From CAYNFP01 sp964396655 (lineage in GTDB: Bacteria; Bacillota_I; Bacilli_A; RF39; UBA660), in NCBI GenBank assembly GCA_964396655.1, contig CAYNFP010000009.1:1-50077 (forward strand): a stretch of DNA of 50,077 nucleotides, read 5' to 3'. Below are positions 42,066-50,077 of the stretch, one piece after another. The first letter of the stretch is position 1; the number at the start of each line of letters is the position of its first letter. Position numbers and translations under genes: made by a program. Under the pieces are notes generated by a model, which was not told the DNA's origin, ran no database searches, and was given only the letters and a program-made list of their open reading frames with translations.

Positions 42066-42707
42066 ATGAATAGAGTTGAAATAAAAGAAAAAGCTAAAAA
42101 AATAATTAGCAATAATTTATGGACAATATGGAAACCATTATTAATAATAATAGCAATAAATGCAGTACTATCACTTATATTTACATCAGTATTTCCGGCA
42201 AGAGACTATTACTTATTTAATTCCACTATTTCTTATCAAGTAAATTATGCGGATTCAATACTTACAATAATTTTAGCACCATTGTATATTGGTTACACAC
42301 TTTATGTGTTGAATTTTATTAGAGGAAAAAAACTTGATATAAAAGATATATTTAGCAAAATGAATTATATTTTGCCAATATGGGGAGTTAGTATATTAGT
42401 TAGTATATTTTCTAGCATAGGATTTGCATTATTAATTGTTCCTGGCATAATTATTTCTTTAATGTTAGCTATGACTAATTATATAATGGCTGATGGTGAA
42501 ACCGGAGTAATAGATACTTTGAAAAAAAGTAAAGAATTAACAGATGGATACAAATGGGATTTATTTATATTTGGTTTAAGTTTTATAGGTTGGTTCTTAC
42601 TTGTTATTATTACTTTTGGAATAGCTATAATTTATGTTGGACCATATCTTTCTGTAGCATATTCTTTATATTATGAAGAATTAAGAAAAATTAAAAAAAT
42701 AAAATAA
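42066..42707 (+). CDS. DUF975 family integral membrane protein
   Basis: 213 residues, four to six membrane helices. Starts NRVEIKEKAKKIISNNLWTIW, the conserved DUF975 opening, and ends ...LSVAYSLYYEEL. Function unknown. Strong ribosome site AGGAGGTGA. Placed between ychF and the rpsF operon; its own promoter is not clear. Confidence 0.8.
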   Translation: MNRVEIKEKAKKIISNNLWTIWKPLLIIIAINAVLSLIFTSVFPARDYYLFNSTISYQVNYADSILTIILAPLYIGYTLYVLNFIRGKKLDIKDIFSKMNYILPIWGVSILVSIFSSIGFALLIVPGIIISLMLAMTNYIMADGETGVIDTLKKSKELTDGYKWDLFIFGLSFIGWFLLVIITFGIAIIYVGPYLSVAYSLYYEELRKIKKIK

Positions 42708-42722
42708 GTAAAAGATATAATG

Positions 42723-42751
42723 TTTACATTATACTTTTTATTTGCTATAAT
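42723..42751 (+). promoter_or_regulatory. Promoter of rpsF-ssb-rpsR
   Basis: TTTACA (42723-42728), 17 bases, TATAAT (42746-42751) preceded by TGC extension. Leader of about 65 nt. Confidence 0.8.
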
Positions 42752-42757
42752 ACCTTT

Positions 42758-42815
42758 GAACTTAAAAGTTCCTTGCTTCTTTTTTTAAAGAGAAGCCGTT
42801 AGTCCAGAAGGAGGT
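42758..42815 (+). promoter_or_regulatory. Possible S6:S18 autoregulatory leader of rpsF
   Basis: Two hairpins: GAACTTAAAAGTTC (42758-42771) and GCTTCT paired with AGAAGC (about 42774-42796), followed by CCGTTAG just before the ribosome site. S6:S18 leaders use a CCG bulge mimicking 16S rRNA. The CCG and stem are there; the match is judged by eye. Confidence 0.45.
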
Positions 42816-42821
42816 GTAAAA

Positions 42822-43109
42822 ATGAACAAGTACGAAATTATGTTTATAGTAAAATCTAATTTAGAAGAAAAAGAAATTAAAGATACTGCTAAAACATATG
42901 AATCTTTTTTGAAAGATATGAAATCTGGTTCAGTGAGTTTAAAAGATTTGGGATCAAAGAAATTTGCAAACCCAATTAAAAAAGAAGTTAGAGGTAACTA
43001 CTATCTTTTAAATACAGAATGTAATACAACAACAATAACTGAATTAAATAGAAGAATGAAAATTGATGAAAGAATAATAAGATACTTAATTATCAGAGAA
43101 GAGGAGTAA
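42822..43109 (+). CDS. rpsF: 30S ribosomal protein S6
   Basis: 95 residues. MNKYEIMFIVKSNLEEKEI and the RMKIDERIIRYLIIREE end are typical. Binds S18 in the 30S platform. GAAGGAGGTG precedes the ATG. First gene of rpsF-ssb-rpsR. Confidence 0.97.
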   Translation: MNKYEIMFIVKSNLEEKEIKDTAKTYESFLKDMKSGSVSLKDLGSKKFANPIKKEVRGNYYLLNTECNTTTITELNRRMKIDERIIRYLIIREEE

Positions 43110-43113
43110 TAAA

Positions 43114-43596
43114 ATGAACAAAATATTATTAACAGGTAGATTAACAAAAGATCCAGAATTAAGAACAACAAATAGTGGATTGTCAGTTTCATCATTTTCA
43201 ATAGCAATTAATAGAACTTTTAAAAATAAAGAAGGAAACTACGATACAGACTTTTTTAATGTTTCTGTGTTCGGCAAACAAGCCGCAAATGTTTCTAAAT
43301 ATTGTTTTAAAGGTAGTTTAGTAGGGATTGAAGGAAGACTTCAATCTAGAAGCTACGATGCCCAAGATGGAACAAAAAGATATGCTGTTGATGTTGTTGC
43401 AGATAGAGTAGAATTTTTAGGAAGTAAAAAAGAAAACTCGGGATCAAATAATTATATATCAGATAGTAATTTTATTGACCAAATACCGGATGCCTCTTTA
43501 GATATGGAACCTAACGAAATTGCGGTTCCAGAAGGAGATCCATACAAGGATTTTGGTAGTGAAATAGCTATAACTGATGATGATTTACCATTTTAA
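43114..43596 (+). CDS. ssb: Single-stranded DNA-binding protein
   Basis: 160 residues: OB fold (about 1-105, NKILLTGRLTKDPELRTT, FNVSVFGKQAANV, GIEGRLQSRSY), disordered linker, and acidic tip DDDLPF that recruits repair and replication partners. In the classical place between rpsF and rpsR. Confidence 0.97.
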   Translation: MNKILLTGRLTKDPELRTTNSGLSVSSFSIAINRTFKNKEGNYDTDFFNVSVFGKQAANVSKYCFKGSLVGIEGRLQSRSYDAQDGTKRYAVDVVADRVEFLGSKKENSGSNNYISDSNFIDQIPDASLDMEPNEIAVPEGDPYKDFGSEIAITDDDLPF

Positions 43597-43613
43597 TTAG
43601 AAGGGAGAATATC

Positions 43614-43817
43614 ATGGCAGAATTTTATCAAAGAAAAAAGAAAATATGTCAAATGTGTGCGGGCAAAGATGTTGATTATAAAGACGCAACTGTTATAAGT
43701 AAATATATAAATGAAAAAGGTAAAATATTACCTAGAAAAATGACAGGAGCTTGTGCTAAACATCAAAGACATATTGCAAAAGAAGTTAAAAAAGCAAAAT
43801 TCATGGAAATTTGCTAA
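43614..43817 (+). CDS. rpsR: 30S ribosomal protein S18, zinc-binding (C+) form
   Basis: 67 residues. S18 core YKDATVISKYINEKGKILPRK and TGACAKHQRHIAKEVKKAKF. Cysteines in KKICQMCAG and ACAKH form a likely zinc site, the C+ type of S18. A hairpin follows. Confidence 0.96.
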   Translation: MAEFYQRKKKICQMCAGKDVDYKDATVISKYINEKGKILPRKMTGACAKHQRHIAKEVKKAKFMEIC

Positions 43818-43823
43818 ATAAAT

Positions 43824-43847
43824 ACACTTTTTTAAAAGTGTTTTTTT
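43824..43847 (+). terminator. Terminator of rpsR operon, shared with convergent gene
   Basis: ACACTTTT (43824-43831), TT, AAAAGTGT (43834-43841), T run. The stop of the leftward peptidase gene (43846) overlaps its end. Confidence 0.8.
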
Positions 43848-44520
43848 AATCTCTTCTTCCACCATTAAGTATTAATATTAATCTTAATAAATCAAGAATA
43901 GTTACTAATAAACCTGCCACATAAGTTAATGCAGCAGCAGTTAAAACATTTGTTGTTCCTTCTACTTCATCATTATTTAATATATTTAATCTAATTAATT
44001 CTTTTTTAGCTCTTTTTGAAGCATTTATTTCAACAGGCAATGTTATTAATTGAAATAAAACACTTGAAGACATTAATATTATAGCTATTTCTATTAAATT
44101 ATAATATTCTAAAATAAATCCAAGAATTAAAATTATGTATGCAATTTTGTTTGTAAAATTTACGATAGGAACTAAAAAACTTCTAATCTTCATTAAAATA
44201 TAGCCTTCTTTATCTTGTATAGCGTGTCCGCATTCATGTGCTGCTATAGAAACAGAAGATATTGAAGTCCCATCAAATATATCTTTGGAAAGTCTAATTA
44301 CATTTCTTGAAGAATCATAATGATCTGTTAAATTTCCGTTTGTTGTAACTATGTGTATATCATTTAATTTATTTTCATCTAATATTTTTCTTGCAGCTTC
44401 AAAACCAGATAACGAATTCCTTGATTCAGATTTTAAATATTTTTTGTATGTATAATTTATATATAATTGAGCACTTAGTGGTATCAATATAATTGCTAGT
44501 ATAATTAATAAATAATCCAT
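43846..44520 (-). CDS. YugP-family membrane zinc metallopeptidase
   Basis: 224 residues. N-terminal helix (about 3-22), conserved ESRNSLSGFEAA near the membrane, the zinc site AAHECGHAIQ (HExxH), and two to three further membrane helices at the C-terminus. YugP-like family; substrate unknown. A short distance (eight bases) after cysS, so cotranscribed. Leftward block against replication direction. Confidence 0.9.
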   Translation of the reverse strand: MDYLLIILAIILIPLSAQLYINYTYKKYLKSESRNSLSGFEAARKILDENKLNDIHIVTTNGNLTDHYDSSRNVIRLSKDIFDGTSISSVSIAAHECGHAIQDKEGYILMKIRSFLVPIVNFTNKIAYIILILGFILEYYNLIEIAIILMSSSVLFQLITLPVEINASKRAKKELIRLNILNNDEVEGTTNVLTAAALTYVAGLLVTILDLLRLILILNGGRRD

Positions 44521-44528
44521 TTTATCAC

Positions 44529-45845
44529 CTAAATAATATTTCTTTCTATAAGTTTAAATCTCATTTTATCAGCTTCTTCAAAGTTTTTTTCTTCTCTATA
44601 TTTATTCCATTCATTGTAAAGCTCTATATCTTCTTTATTTAAAGAAGGTAAGTCATATTTTAGTCCAAGAATATAATTGATATCATTTAAGATATTATAA
44701 TTCTTTATAAGTTCCTTAGTTTCTTTATTTCTTAAATTCATATTTAAATTTTTAATAATTTCTAATAAATATGTTATTAAATTTGATGTATTAAAATCAT
44801 CATCCATTATTTCTTTTATTTTACTAATTTCTGTTTTAATTTCTAAATCAATTTTATTATTAACTTTATATAAATTGAACATTTTTAAAACATTCAATAC
44901 TTTATCATCTATTGTTTTAGCTTCTTCAAATAATGAATCGTTTAATAATAGAGGTAATTTATAATTATTCTTTAATATAGCTAATCTAATTGTATTAGAA
45001 TTATATTTGTTTAATAATTCATCTAGTATTATTACATTACCCAAACTTTTACTCATTTTAACACCATCAAGCATTAAATGGCCATTATGCATCCAATAAT
45101 TAGCTAAAGTATTATCATGTATGGCAAGAGATTGAGCTATCTCGTTTTCGTGATGTGGGAATTTTAAGTCAATTCCACCTCCATGAATATCTATTTTATT
45201 TCCAAATAATTTATTTATCATAACTACACATTCTGTGTGCCATCCAGGTCTTCCTTCGCCAAAAGGAGCCTCCCATTTAATTCCGTCATTAGTTTTTTTC
45301 CATAATACGAAATCATATGGATTTTCTTTATTATTGTCTACTTCAATTCTATTACCATAATCTAAATTATTAATTTTTTGATTAGACAATATCCCATATT
45401 TATTAATTTTTTTAACATTCAAATAAATGTCATCTCCATTTTTATATGCATAACCCAATTCTAATAATTTACTAATAAATTCAATAATGTCTGGAATAAA
45501 TTCAGTAACTTTAGGTCTGTAATCTACAGAAAGACAATTTACATTCTTTAGATCTTGCAAATATAAATTAGCGTATCTTTGCGCAACTTCTTTTTCAGAA
45601 ATATTTTCTTCTAAAGCAGCCGCTATAATTTTATCATCTACATCTGTAAAGTTTGATGCATATTTTATATCAAAACCAGAATATTTAAAATATCTATAAA
45701 CTGTATCAAAAAATATTGCAGGATAAAGATGTCCTAAATGAGTTCTTTTGTTAACGGTAGGACCACATACATACATATTGATCTTTCCTTCATTTATTGT
45801 TTTAAAATCCTCTATTTTGTTAGTTAAAGAGTTATAAATCTTCAT
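44529..45845 (-). CDS. cysS: Cysteinyl-tRNA synthetase
   Basis: Class I synthetase charging tRNA-Cys. Zinc-binding Cys in MYVCGPTVN, HLGH (the HIGH motif), GWHTECV, HHENEIAQS and KMSKSLGN. 438 residues, shorter than the typical 460-470 because the C-terminal anticodon domain is compact. AAAGGAAGT upstream. Follows the Clp gene on the minus strand. Confidence 0.97.
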   Translation of the reverse strand: MKIYNSLTNKIEDFKTINEGKINMYVCGPTVNKRTHLGHLYPAIFFDTVYRYFKYSGFDIKYASNFTDVDDKIIAAALEENISEKEVAQRYANLYLQDLKNVNCLSVDYRPKVTEFIPDIIEFISKLLELGYAYKNGDDIYLNVKKINKYGILSNQKINNLDYGNRIEVDNNKENPYDFVLWKKTNDGIKWEAPFGEGRPGWHTECVVMINKLFGNKIDIHGGGIDLKFPHHENEIAQSLAIHDNTLANYWMHNGHLMLDGVKMSKSLGNVIILDELLNKYNSNTIRLAILKNNYKLPLLLNDSLFEEAKTIDDKVLNVLKMFNLYKVNNKIDLEIKTEISKIKEIMDDDFNTSNLITYLLEIIKNLNMNLRNKETKELIKNYNILNDINYILGLKYDLPSLNKEDIELYNEWNKYREEKNFEEADKMRFKLIERNII

Positions 45846-45896
45846 ATTTTTTACTTCCTTTCAGTTATGAATATATTTTAACACTTTTCATATGTT

Positions 45897-48086
45897 TTAT
45901 AAAGTATTAGAGGCTATTAAATTTTTTTCTATATATTTTTTTATTATGTTTTTAATATTTCTTGCTCCTGAGTTTTCTATGTCACATTCTTTTAAAATAA
46001 TATTTAAATCTAATTCTTTTAGATTAATTTTTTTATTATATTCTTTTTCTAAGTTAGTTAGTTCATTCTTAATTATTAACTTTATATCACTAGTATTTAG
46101 ACTTTTAAATTTAATAAAATAATTTATTCTATTAACAAATTCTTTAGGAAACGTTTCTGATATATTTTCATATTTATTTATATATCCAACACTGTTTTCT
46201 TTATTTAAGTTATTTGTTGTCATTATAAAAATACAATTATTAAAATTTAATTTTTCGTCTTTAGAATTTTTTAAATACCCTTCATCTAAAATATTTAGAA
46301 AAAGATTTATAATAAATGGATGAGCTTTATCAATTTCATCTAAAAGAATTAACGAATTGGGATTAAGTTTTATAGATTCTAAAGCTGTATTTGAATCATT
46401 ATAACCAACATACCCTTGAGGAGCGCCTAATAACTTATTAACAGATATTTCAGATGAATATTCACTCATATCAAGTTTTATAAAGTTTAATTTATTTATC
46501 TCAGCAAATTCTTTTGAGCATTTTGTTTTTCCAATTCCGCTATTTCCGTATATCATTACTGAAATTGGACTATTATTATTTTTATTATTAAATACTTTAT
46601 ATATATTAACAAGTTCTTTTATTCCTTCTTTTTGACCAATTATTATTTTATTTAACTCAGATTCTAGATTTTTATAATTATTTGAATTATCTTCTAAATC
46701 ATATATTTTACTATTGCATTTAGATTCAACAACTTTTTTTACAATTGAATAAGTAACTTCTTTAGGAGAGTTTTGAGATTTAATACTTTTTAATATTTTT
46801 TGCTCTTGTTCTTTTATTTTTTCAGCTTCTTTATAATTTTCATCTTTTATAGCCTGCTCTTTTTTGAATATTAAAGTATTTAGTTTTGATTCTAATAAAT
46901 TGTTATTTATAATTTTACTTTCTATATTTGCTTTAGCGCAAGATTCATCTAATACATCAATACTTTTATCAGGTTCATTTCTATCAAATATATATTTATT
47001 TGATAAATTTACTATATTATCTATTATATTATCTTTGATTTTTACATTATGAAATTTTTCATAATCACATTTTATTTTTTTTAATATATTTATTGTTTCA
47101 GATTTGGTTGGCTCTTTTATATATACTTTTTGGAATCTTCTATCCAAGGCTTTATCAACAGATATAAATTTTTTATATTCGTTAATTGTGGTTGCTCCAA
47201 TTATTTTTAAATTTCCTCTTGCTAATATTGGTTTTAAAATATTAGAAGCATCAATAGCGCCTTCAGCTCCACCTGCACCAACTATTGTATGAACCTCATC
47301 AATAAATATTATAATATCATCAATATCTTCACATTCTTTTAATATTTTAGTAAGTTTTTCTTCAAATTCTCCTCTGTACTTTGTTCCGCTTATTACATTT
47401 GCAATATTTAAAGATACAATTATTTTATTTCTTAAAAAGTTTGGAACTTCTTTTTTTTCAATTTTATCAGCTAAAGCTTCTATTATTGCTGTCTTTCCAA
47501 CACCGGCTTCTCCTATTAATATTGGATTATTTTTATTTTTTCTGGCTAATATTTCAATTATTTGATTGATTTCCTTCTTTCTTCCAATTACTTTATCTAG
47601 TTTATTATTTTTAGCAAGATCATTTAGATTAATTCCGATTTCATATATAAGTAAATTATTATTGTTTGTATTTAATTTATATACTTCTTTATATAATTTG
47701 TTTATATTAATATTTTGATTTATAAGTATTTTTATTCCTAAGGAATCTACTTCTTCTAACATATTCAAAAAAACATATTCTAATGTGACCTCTTTAAATG
47801 AAAACTCTGAAGTAGTATTAGAACTTTTATCTATTATCTTTTTTATTCTTGAATTATAAAAAATAAAGCGTTCTTTTTTATTGTTAGAACCTTTTATACT
47901 AATTAATTCCTTTTTATAATTATCATATGTAATATTATATTTATTTAATATATTTTTAATGTTGTTGTCAAAGCCTAATATTCCTAAAATCATATGCTCT
48001 ATATCGACATACGAATGTCCTAAATTGTACATTTCTAATTCACTCTTTTTTAAAGCAAGTATTACTTGTTTATTATATTTTGTCAT
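45897..48086 (-). CDS. ClpC/ClpA-type AAA+ chaperone
   Basis: Two-ring Hsp100 unfoldase. N-terminal Clp repeat domain about 1-140; AAA1 with Walker A GEAGVGKT (192-199) and IIFIDEVHT (259-267); a short coiled coil with UVR-like KDENYKEAEK (414-423); AAA2 with GNSGIGKT (514-521), GAPQGYVGY and LLDEIDKAH. A VGY loop (ENSVGYI) sits where ClpA/ClpC have IGL/VGF for ClpP docking. 729 residues, shorter than ClpC. No ctsR, mcsA or mcsB nearby. AAGGAG precedes the ATG. Confidence 0.88.
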   Translation of the reverse strand: MTKYNKQVILALKKSELEMYNLGHSYVDIEHMILGILGFDNNIKNILNKYNITYDNYKKELISIKGSNNKKERFIFYNSRIKKIIDKSSNTTSEFSFKEVTLEYVFLNMLEEVDSLGIKILINQNININKLYKEVYKLNTNNNNLLIYEIGINLNDLAKNNKLDKVIGRKKEINQIIEILARKNKNNPILIGEAGVGKTAIIEALADKIEKKEVPNFLRNKIIVSLNIANVISGTKYRGEFEEKLTKILKECEDIDDIIIFIDEVHTIVGAGGAEGAIDASNILKPILARGNLKIIGATTINEYKKFISVDKALDRRFQKVYIKEPTKSETINILKKIKCDYEKFHNVKIKDNIIDNIVNLSNKYIFDRNEPDKSIDVLDESCAKANIESKIINNNLLESKLNTLIFKKEQAIKDENYKEAEKIKEQEQKILKSIKSQNSPKEVTYSIVKKVVESKCNSKIYDLEDNSNNYKNLESELNKIIIGQKEGIKELVNIYKVFNNKNNNSPISVMIYGNSGIGKTKCSKEFAEINKLNFIKLDMSEYSSEISVNKLLGAPQGYVGYNDSNTALESIKLNPNSLILLDEIDKAHPFIINLFLNILDEGYLKNSKDEKLNFNNCIFIMTTNNLNKENSVGYINKYENISETFPKEFVNRINYFIKFKSLNTSDIKLIIKNELTNLEKEYNKKINLKELDLNIILKECDIENSGARNIKNIIKKYIEKNLIASNTL

Positions 48087-48102
48087 ATTAGTCTCCTTAT
48101 AT

Positions 48103-48132
48103 ATTCTATGTTCATTTTGGATTAATTAACAA
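48103..48132 (-). promoter_or_regulatory. Possible promoter of the Clp gene
   Basis: Minus strand TTGTTA (48127-48132), 18 bases, TAGAAT (48103-48108). No CtsR operator heptads were seen. Confidence 0.4.
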
Positions 48133-48154
48133 AAAAATAAACAAAAATTTTAAA

Positions 48155-48179
48155 ATTAAAAAAAGTTCTTTCGAACTTT
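48155..48179 (-). terminator. Terminator of the YfcC-type gene
   Basis: Minus strand AAAGTTC-GAAA-GAACTTT (48162-48179) followed by a T run; overlaps the stop codon. Confidence 0.8.
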
Positions 48180-49599
48180 ATTTTATAACTAACATCATTA
48201 CAATCAGAACTATTATTATTAAAATGAATAATTCAACAACAAGTTTCCAACTGAATTTCAACCATTTTTTATATGGAATATCTAAGTAAGTTAATCCTAA
48301 AAGTAATGATAAACTTGTAGGCGCTACAAACATAACTGTTCCATATAATGATTGGCTCATAACATTCATTAAAGAAACTCCAATATCAGTTGTATAAAGA
48401 CCTGCCATATAAGGCATTACAAAGTTAGCTAGATATGGTAATTCAACATGTAATGCAGAACCAAATATCATAATTAAACTTGTAACTAGTATATTAAATT
48501 TCTTTGATCCTTCTAGTACATATGACATTAAAGTTGTAAATAGTCCAGTATTAACTGCAAGAATTAAAACTGCATAAGCAAATGTTACTAACAATGCTTC
48601 TTTAAGTATTTTAGATACTCCATCAATCATATTCCCTAAATTCTCATTGAATTTAATTTTATACATTTTCCCAATTACTAAAGCTCCTAGTACTAACATA
48701 ATTGAAAGTTGAAAATAACTCCATTCTCCAAAAGCATAAGCTGAACTTCCTATTATGTAAGAGAATATTTTATAATCTTTTATTTCAAATGATGTTATAG
48801 CTGTGTGCATTTTAGTGAATATTTCTATTCCAAAAACATCAGCCCATTTTGTACATCCAAGAATCATTAAAACAAATAATAATCCAAATACAACATATAT
48901 TGGCCATACCTTAGATTTATCTTTAGTTTCTTCTCCTAGGAATGTATCTTTAACTTCTTTTGCTTCTTTTTTAGAACTTAATTCTTTTGCTTTATTAGCA
49001 TGTCTTAATGTAAATAATATAAATACTACAAATGCTAATACAAATAAACTTATTTTAAAGTAAATTTGTGAACTATATGTAATACTTAATGTAGTCATTG
49101 TTGACGCAATAGAATTAGCTCCGTAAGTTGTTCCAATAACACCAATAAGCGCTGCTCCAAATGTTACTAAAAATGCAGTAAGTTTATCATAGCCCATTAA
49201 TAGTACTATTGTAATTATTGCAGGTATAAATATGAATAATAATAATCCATATCCACCAAATGAAGACAATGCTGCAAATACAAAAGCTATTAGTATTAAA
49301 GCCAAGGTACCTTTCTTTTTAAATTTTTTCGCAATTTTTTCTGTTACTTTTCTATAGGCTCCGGTTTTAACAAGTACTCCGTAAAATGCTCCAATAGCTA
49401 ATATAAAGATGAGAATCTCTATAAATACTGATTGAAAAAACGGTAAAACCAAGAACTGCCAAAAATCGAAGAATCCTAATCTCATTATACCTGAATCTAC
49501 ATATTCTGAAGAATAATAGCCTGCAGGTATAAACCATGTAAGTAACATTATTAATGCCATAAGAATAATTAAAATTTTAAATAAACCATTCTTTTTCAT
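48178..49599 (-). CDS. YfcC/DcuC-type carrier protein
   Basis: 473 residues, about 12 membrane helices. Begins LIILMALIMLLTWFIPAGYY, the conserved YfcC opening (W-x-xPAG), with a long cytoplasmic lysine/glutamate loop mid-protein (about 205-228) and ELPYLANFVMPYMAG and FVAPTSLSLLLGL in the second half. Relatives are arginine/ornithine or dicarboxylate carriers; the substrate is not readable. GAGGAGGAGG ribosome site; a single-gene unit with its own promoter and terminator. Confidence 0.85.
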   Translation of the reverse strand: MKKNGLFKILIILMALIMLLTWFIPAGYYSSEYVDSGIMRLGFFDFWQFLVLPFFQSVFIEILIFILAIGAFYGVLVKTGAYRKVTEKIAKKFKKKGTLALILIAFVFAALSSFGGYGLLLFIFIPAIITIVLLMGYDKLTAFLVTFGAALIGVIGTTYGANSIASTMTTLSITYSSQIYFKISLFVLAFVVFILFTLRHANKAKELSSKKEAKEVKDTFLGEETKDKSKVWPIYVVFGLLFVLMILGCTKWADVFGIEIFTKMHTAITSFEIKDYKIFSYIIGSSAYAFGEWSYFQLSIMLVLGALVIGKMYKIKFNENLGNMIDGVSKILKEALLVTFAYAVLILAVNTGLFTTLMSYVLEGSKKFNILVTSLIMIFGSALHVELPYLANFVMPYMAGLYTTDIGVSLMNVMSQSLYGTVMFVAPTSLSLLLGLTYLDIPYKKWLKFSWKLVVELFILIIIVLIVMMLVIK

Positions 49600-49619
49600 A
49601 TTTCCTCCTCCTCGTTATA

Positions 49620-49648
49620 ATTATACAATTGAAATATTGATAATACAA
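49620..49648 (-). promoter_or_regulatory. Promoter of the YfcC-type gene
   Basis: Minus strand TTGTAT (49643-49648), 17 bases, TATAAT (49620-49625). Confidence 0.7.
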
Positions 49649-49716
49649 CATTTTCACAAAAAATTCTTAAATCAAAAATTATGTTAAAAATTTTATATCT
49701 TTCTCATACATAATAA

Positions 49717-49745
49717 TTGCTGATTTTTAAAAAATATAGTATAAT
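49717..49745 (+). promoter_or_regulatory. Promoter of the 75-residue gene
   Basis: TTGCTG (49717-49722), 17 bases, TATAAT (49740-49745); leader about 25 nt. Confidence 0.65.
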
Positions 49746-49776
49746 ATAAATCATTAAATTATTAAGGAGAAAAATT

Positions 49777-50004
49777 ATGAAAAATTTAGAAGCAAGAAAA
49801 ATTCAAAATAAATATCAATTAAAAAAAATTAAAATGAAAGTTTTAAATCCAGATCATTATGATCAAAATGGATTTTTGAAACCAGAATATGCATTAAGTT
49901 CACTTGAACTTGAAGTTATGAGAGAACTGGGTTTAGATTTTTGTTTCTTTCCTTTTAGAGATGAATTTGATGAAAATAATAATGAAGTTGTTAGAAAGAA
50001 ATAG
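49777..50004 (+). CDS. Small soluble protein, unknown
   Basis: 75 residues, no family recognised. A lysine-rich first half (KIQNKYQLKKIKMK) is followed by a segment with ELEVMRELGLDF and an acidic FRDEFDENN stretch; no cysteine pairs or membrane helix. AAGGAG eight to nine bases before the ATG and a good promoter support it as real. No terminator hairpin with a T run was found in the 70 bases after it. Confidence 0.7.
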   Translation: MKNLEARKIQNKYQLKKIKMKVLNPDHYDQNGFLKPEYALSSLELEVMRELGLDFCFFPFRDEFDENNNEVVRKK

Positions 50005-50077
50005 CAAGTAGTTTAGTTTACTTTATAAATTGAAAAAGTAAGTGTCCGGTTAGGGCATAAAAAAAGACACATATAAA

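Noticed and set aside
45892..46122. Rightward hydrophobic ORF opposite the Clp gene
   Set aside because: It is the reverse of a lysine-rich AAA+ C-terminus, which always looks hydrophobic in the antisense frame.
50005..50077. Hairpin TTACTTT/AAAGTAA or a tRNA start at the window end
   Set aside because: No T run follows and no tRNA T-loop or cloverleaf can be made from the remaining bases.

Overview
This window is the chromosomal replication-origin region of a very AT-rich (visibly about a quarter G+C) low-GC Gram-positive bacterium. Gene content and order follow the Bacillus oriC neighbourhood: noc-rsmG-mnmG-mnmE and jag-yidC-rnpA-rpmH read leftward from dnaA, while dnaA-dnaN-recF-gyrB-gyrA-tadA-dnaX-ybaB-recR-bofA-holB-ricT-rsmI-pth-mfd-spoVT-tatD-3D-rsmA-yabG-veg-spoVG-yabP-yabQ-divIC-tilS-ftsH read rightward. 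TGA is used as a normal stop (bofA, ricT, tatD) and tryptophan is TGG, so the code is standard and not the mycoplasma code. I infer a deep-branching Bacilli lineage, of the uncultured gut RF39/Erysipelotrichia sort; the sequence alone does not fix the taxon.

Layout. 1-5180: noc, rsmG, mnmG and mnmE on the minus strand. 5183-6180: an Erm-type rRNA methyltransferase gene lying between two near-identical copies of the mnmE promoter. 6176-8818: the rpmH-rnpA-yidC-jag operon plus two unrecognised small genes, ending in a hairpin. 8860-10578: oriC in two parts around dnaA, with clusters of a TTATTAACA-type box. 10579-17870: dnaN, a ComK-family regulator as its own transcription unit, recF, gyrB and gyrA. 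17871-18060: a parS-NBS-parS palindrome cluster followed by the SRP RNA. 18067-28173: DNA metabolism and RNA modification genes through mfd, with a second Noc site inside dnaX. 28170-37387: ppa (minus), then spoVT, tatD, a 3D-domain protein, rsmA, yabG, veg, spoVG, yabP, yabQ, divIC, tilS and ftsH. 37488-43817: soj-spo0J, DUF951, an AbgT-type transporter, ychF, DUF975 and rpsF-ssb-rpsR. 43846-49599: a leftward block of a zinc metallopeptidase, cysS, a Clp ATPase and a YfcC-type carrier. A small unknown gene closes the window.

How it fits together. Both chromosome-organisation ParB paralogues (Noc and Spo0J), their DNA sites (NBS and parS) and the ParA partner are all present within 40 kb, so the nucleoid-occlusion and segregation systems can be read as matched pairs. 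The DnaA recognition motif and the box repeated around dnaA both differ from the usual forms in a way that suggests co-evolution. Sporulation-family genes (bofA, spoVT, yabG, spoVG, yabP, yabQ, 3D) and a competence-regulator homologue (comK, with ricT nearby) suggest developmental programmes retained in a compact AT-rich genome. No rRNA, tRNA, insertion sequence, prophage or CRISPR array was seen.
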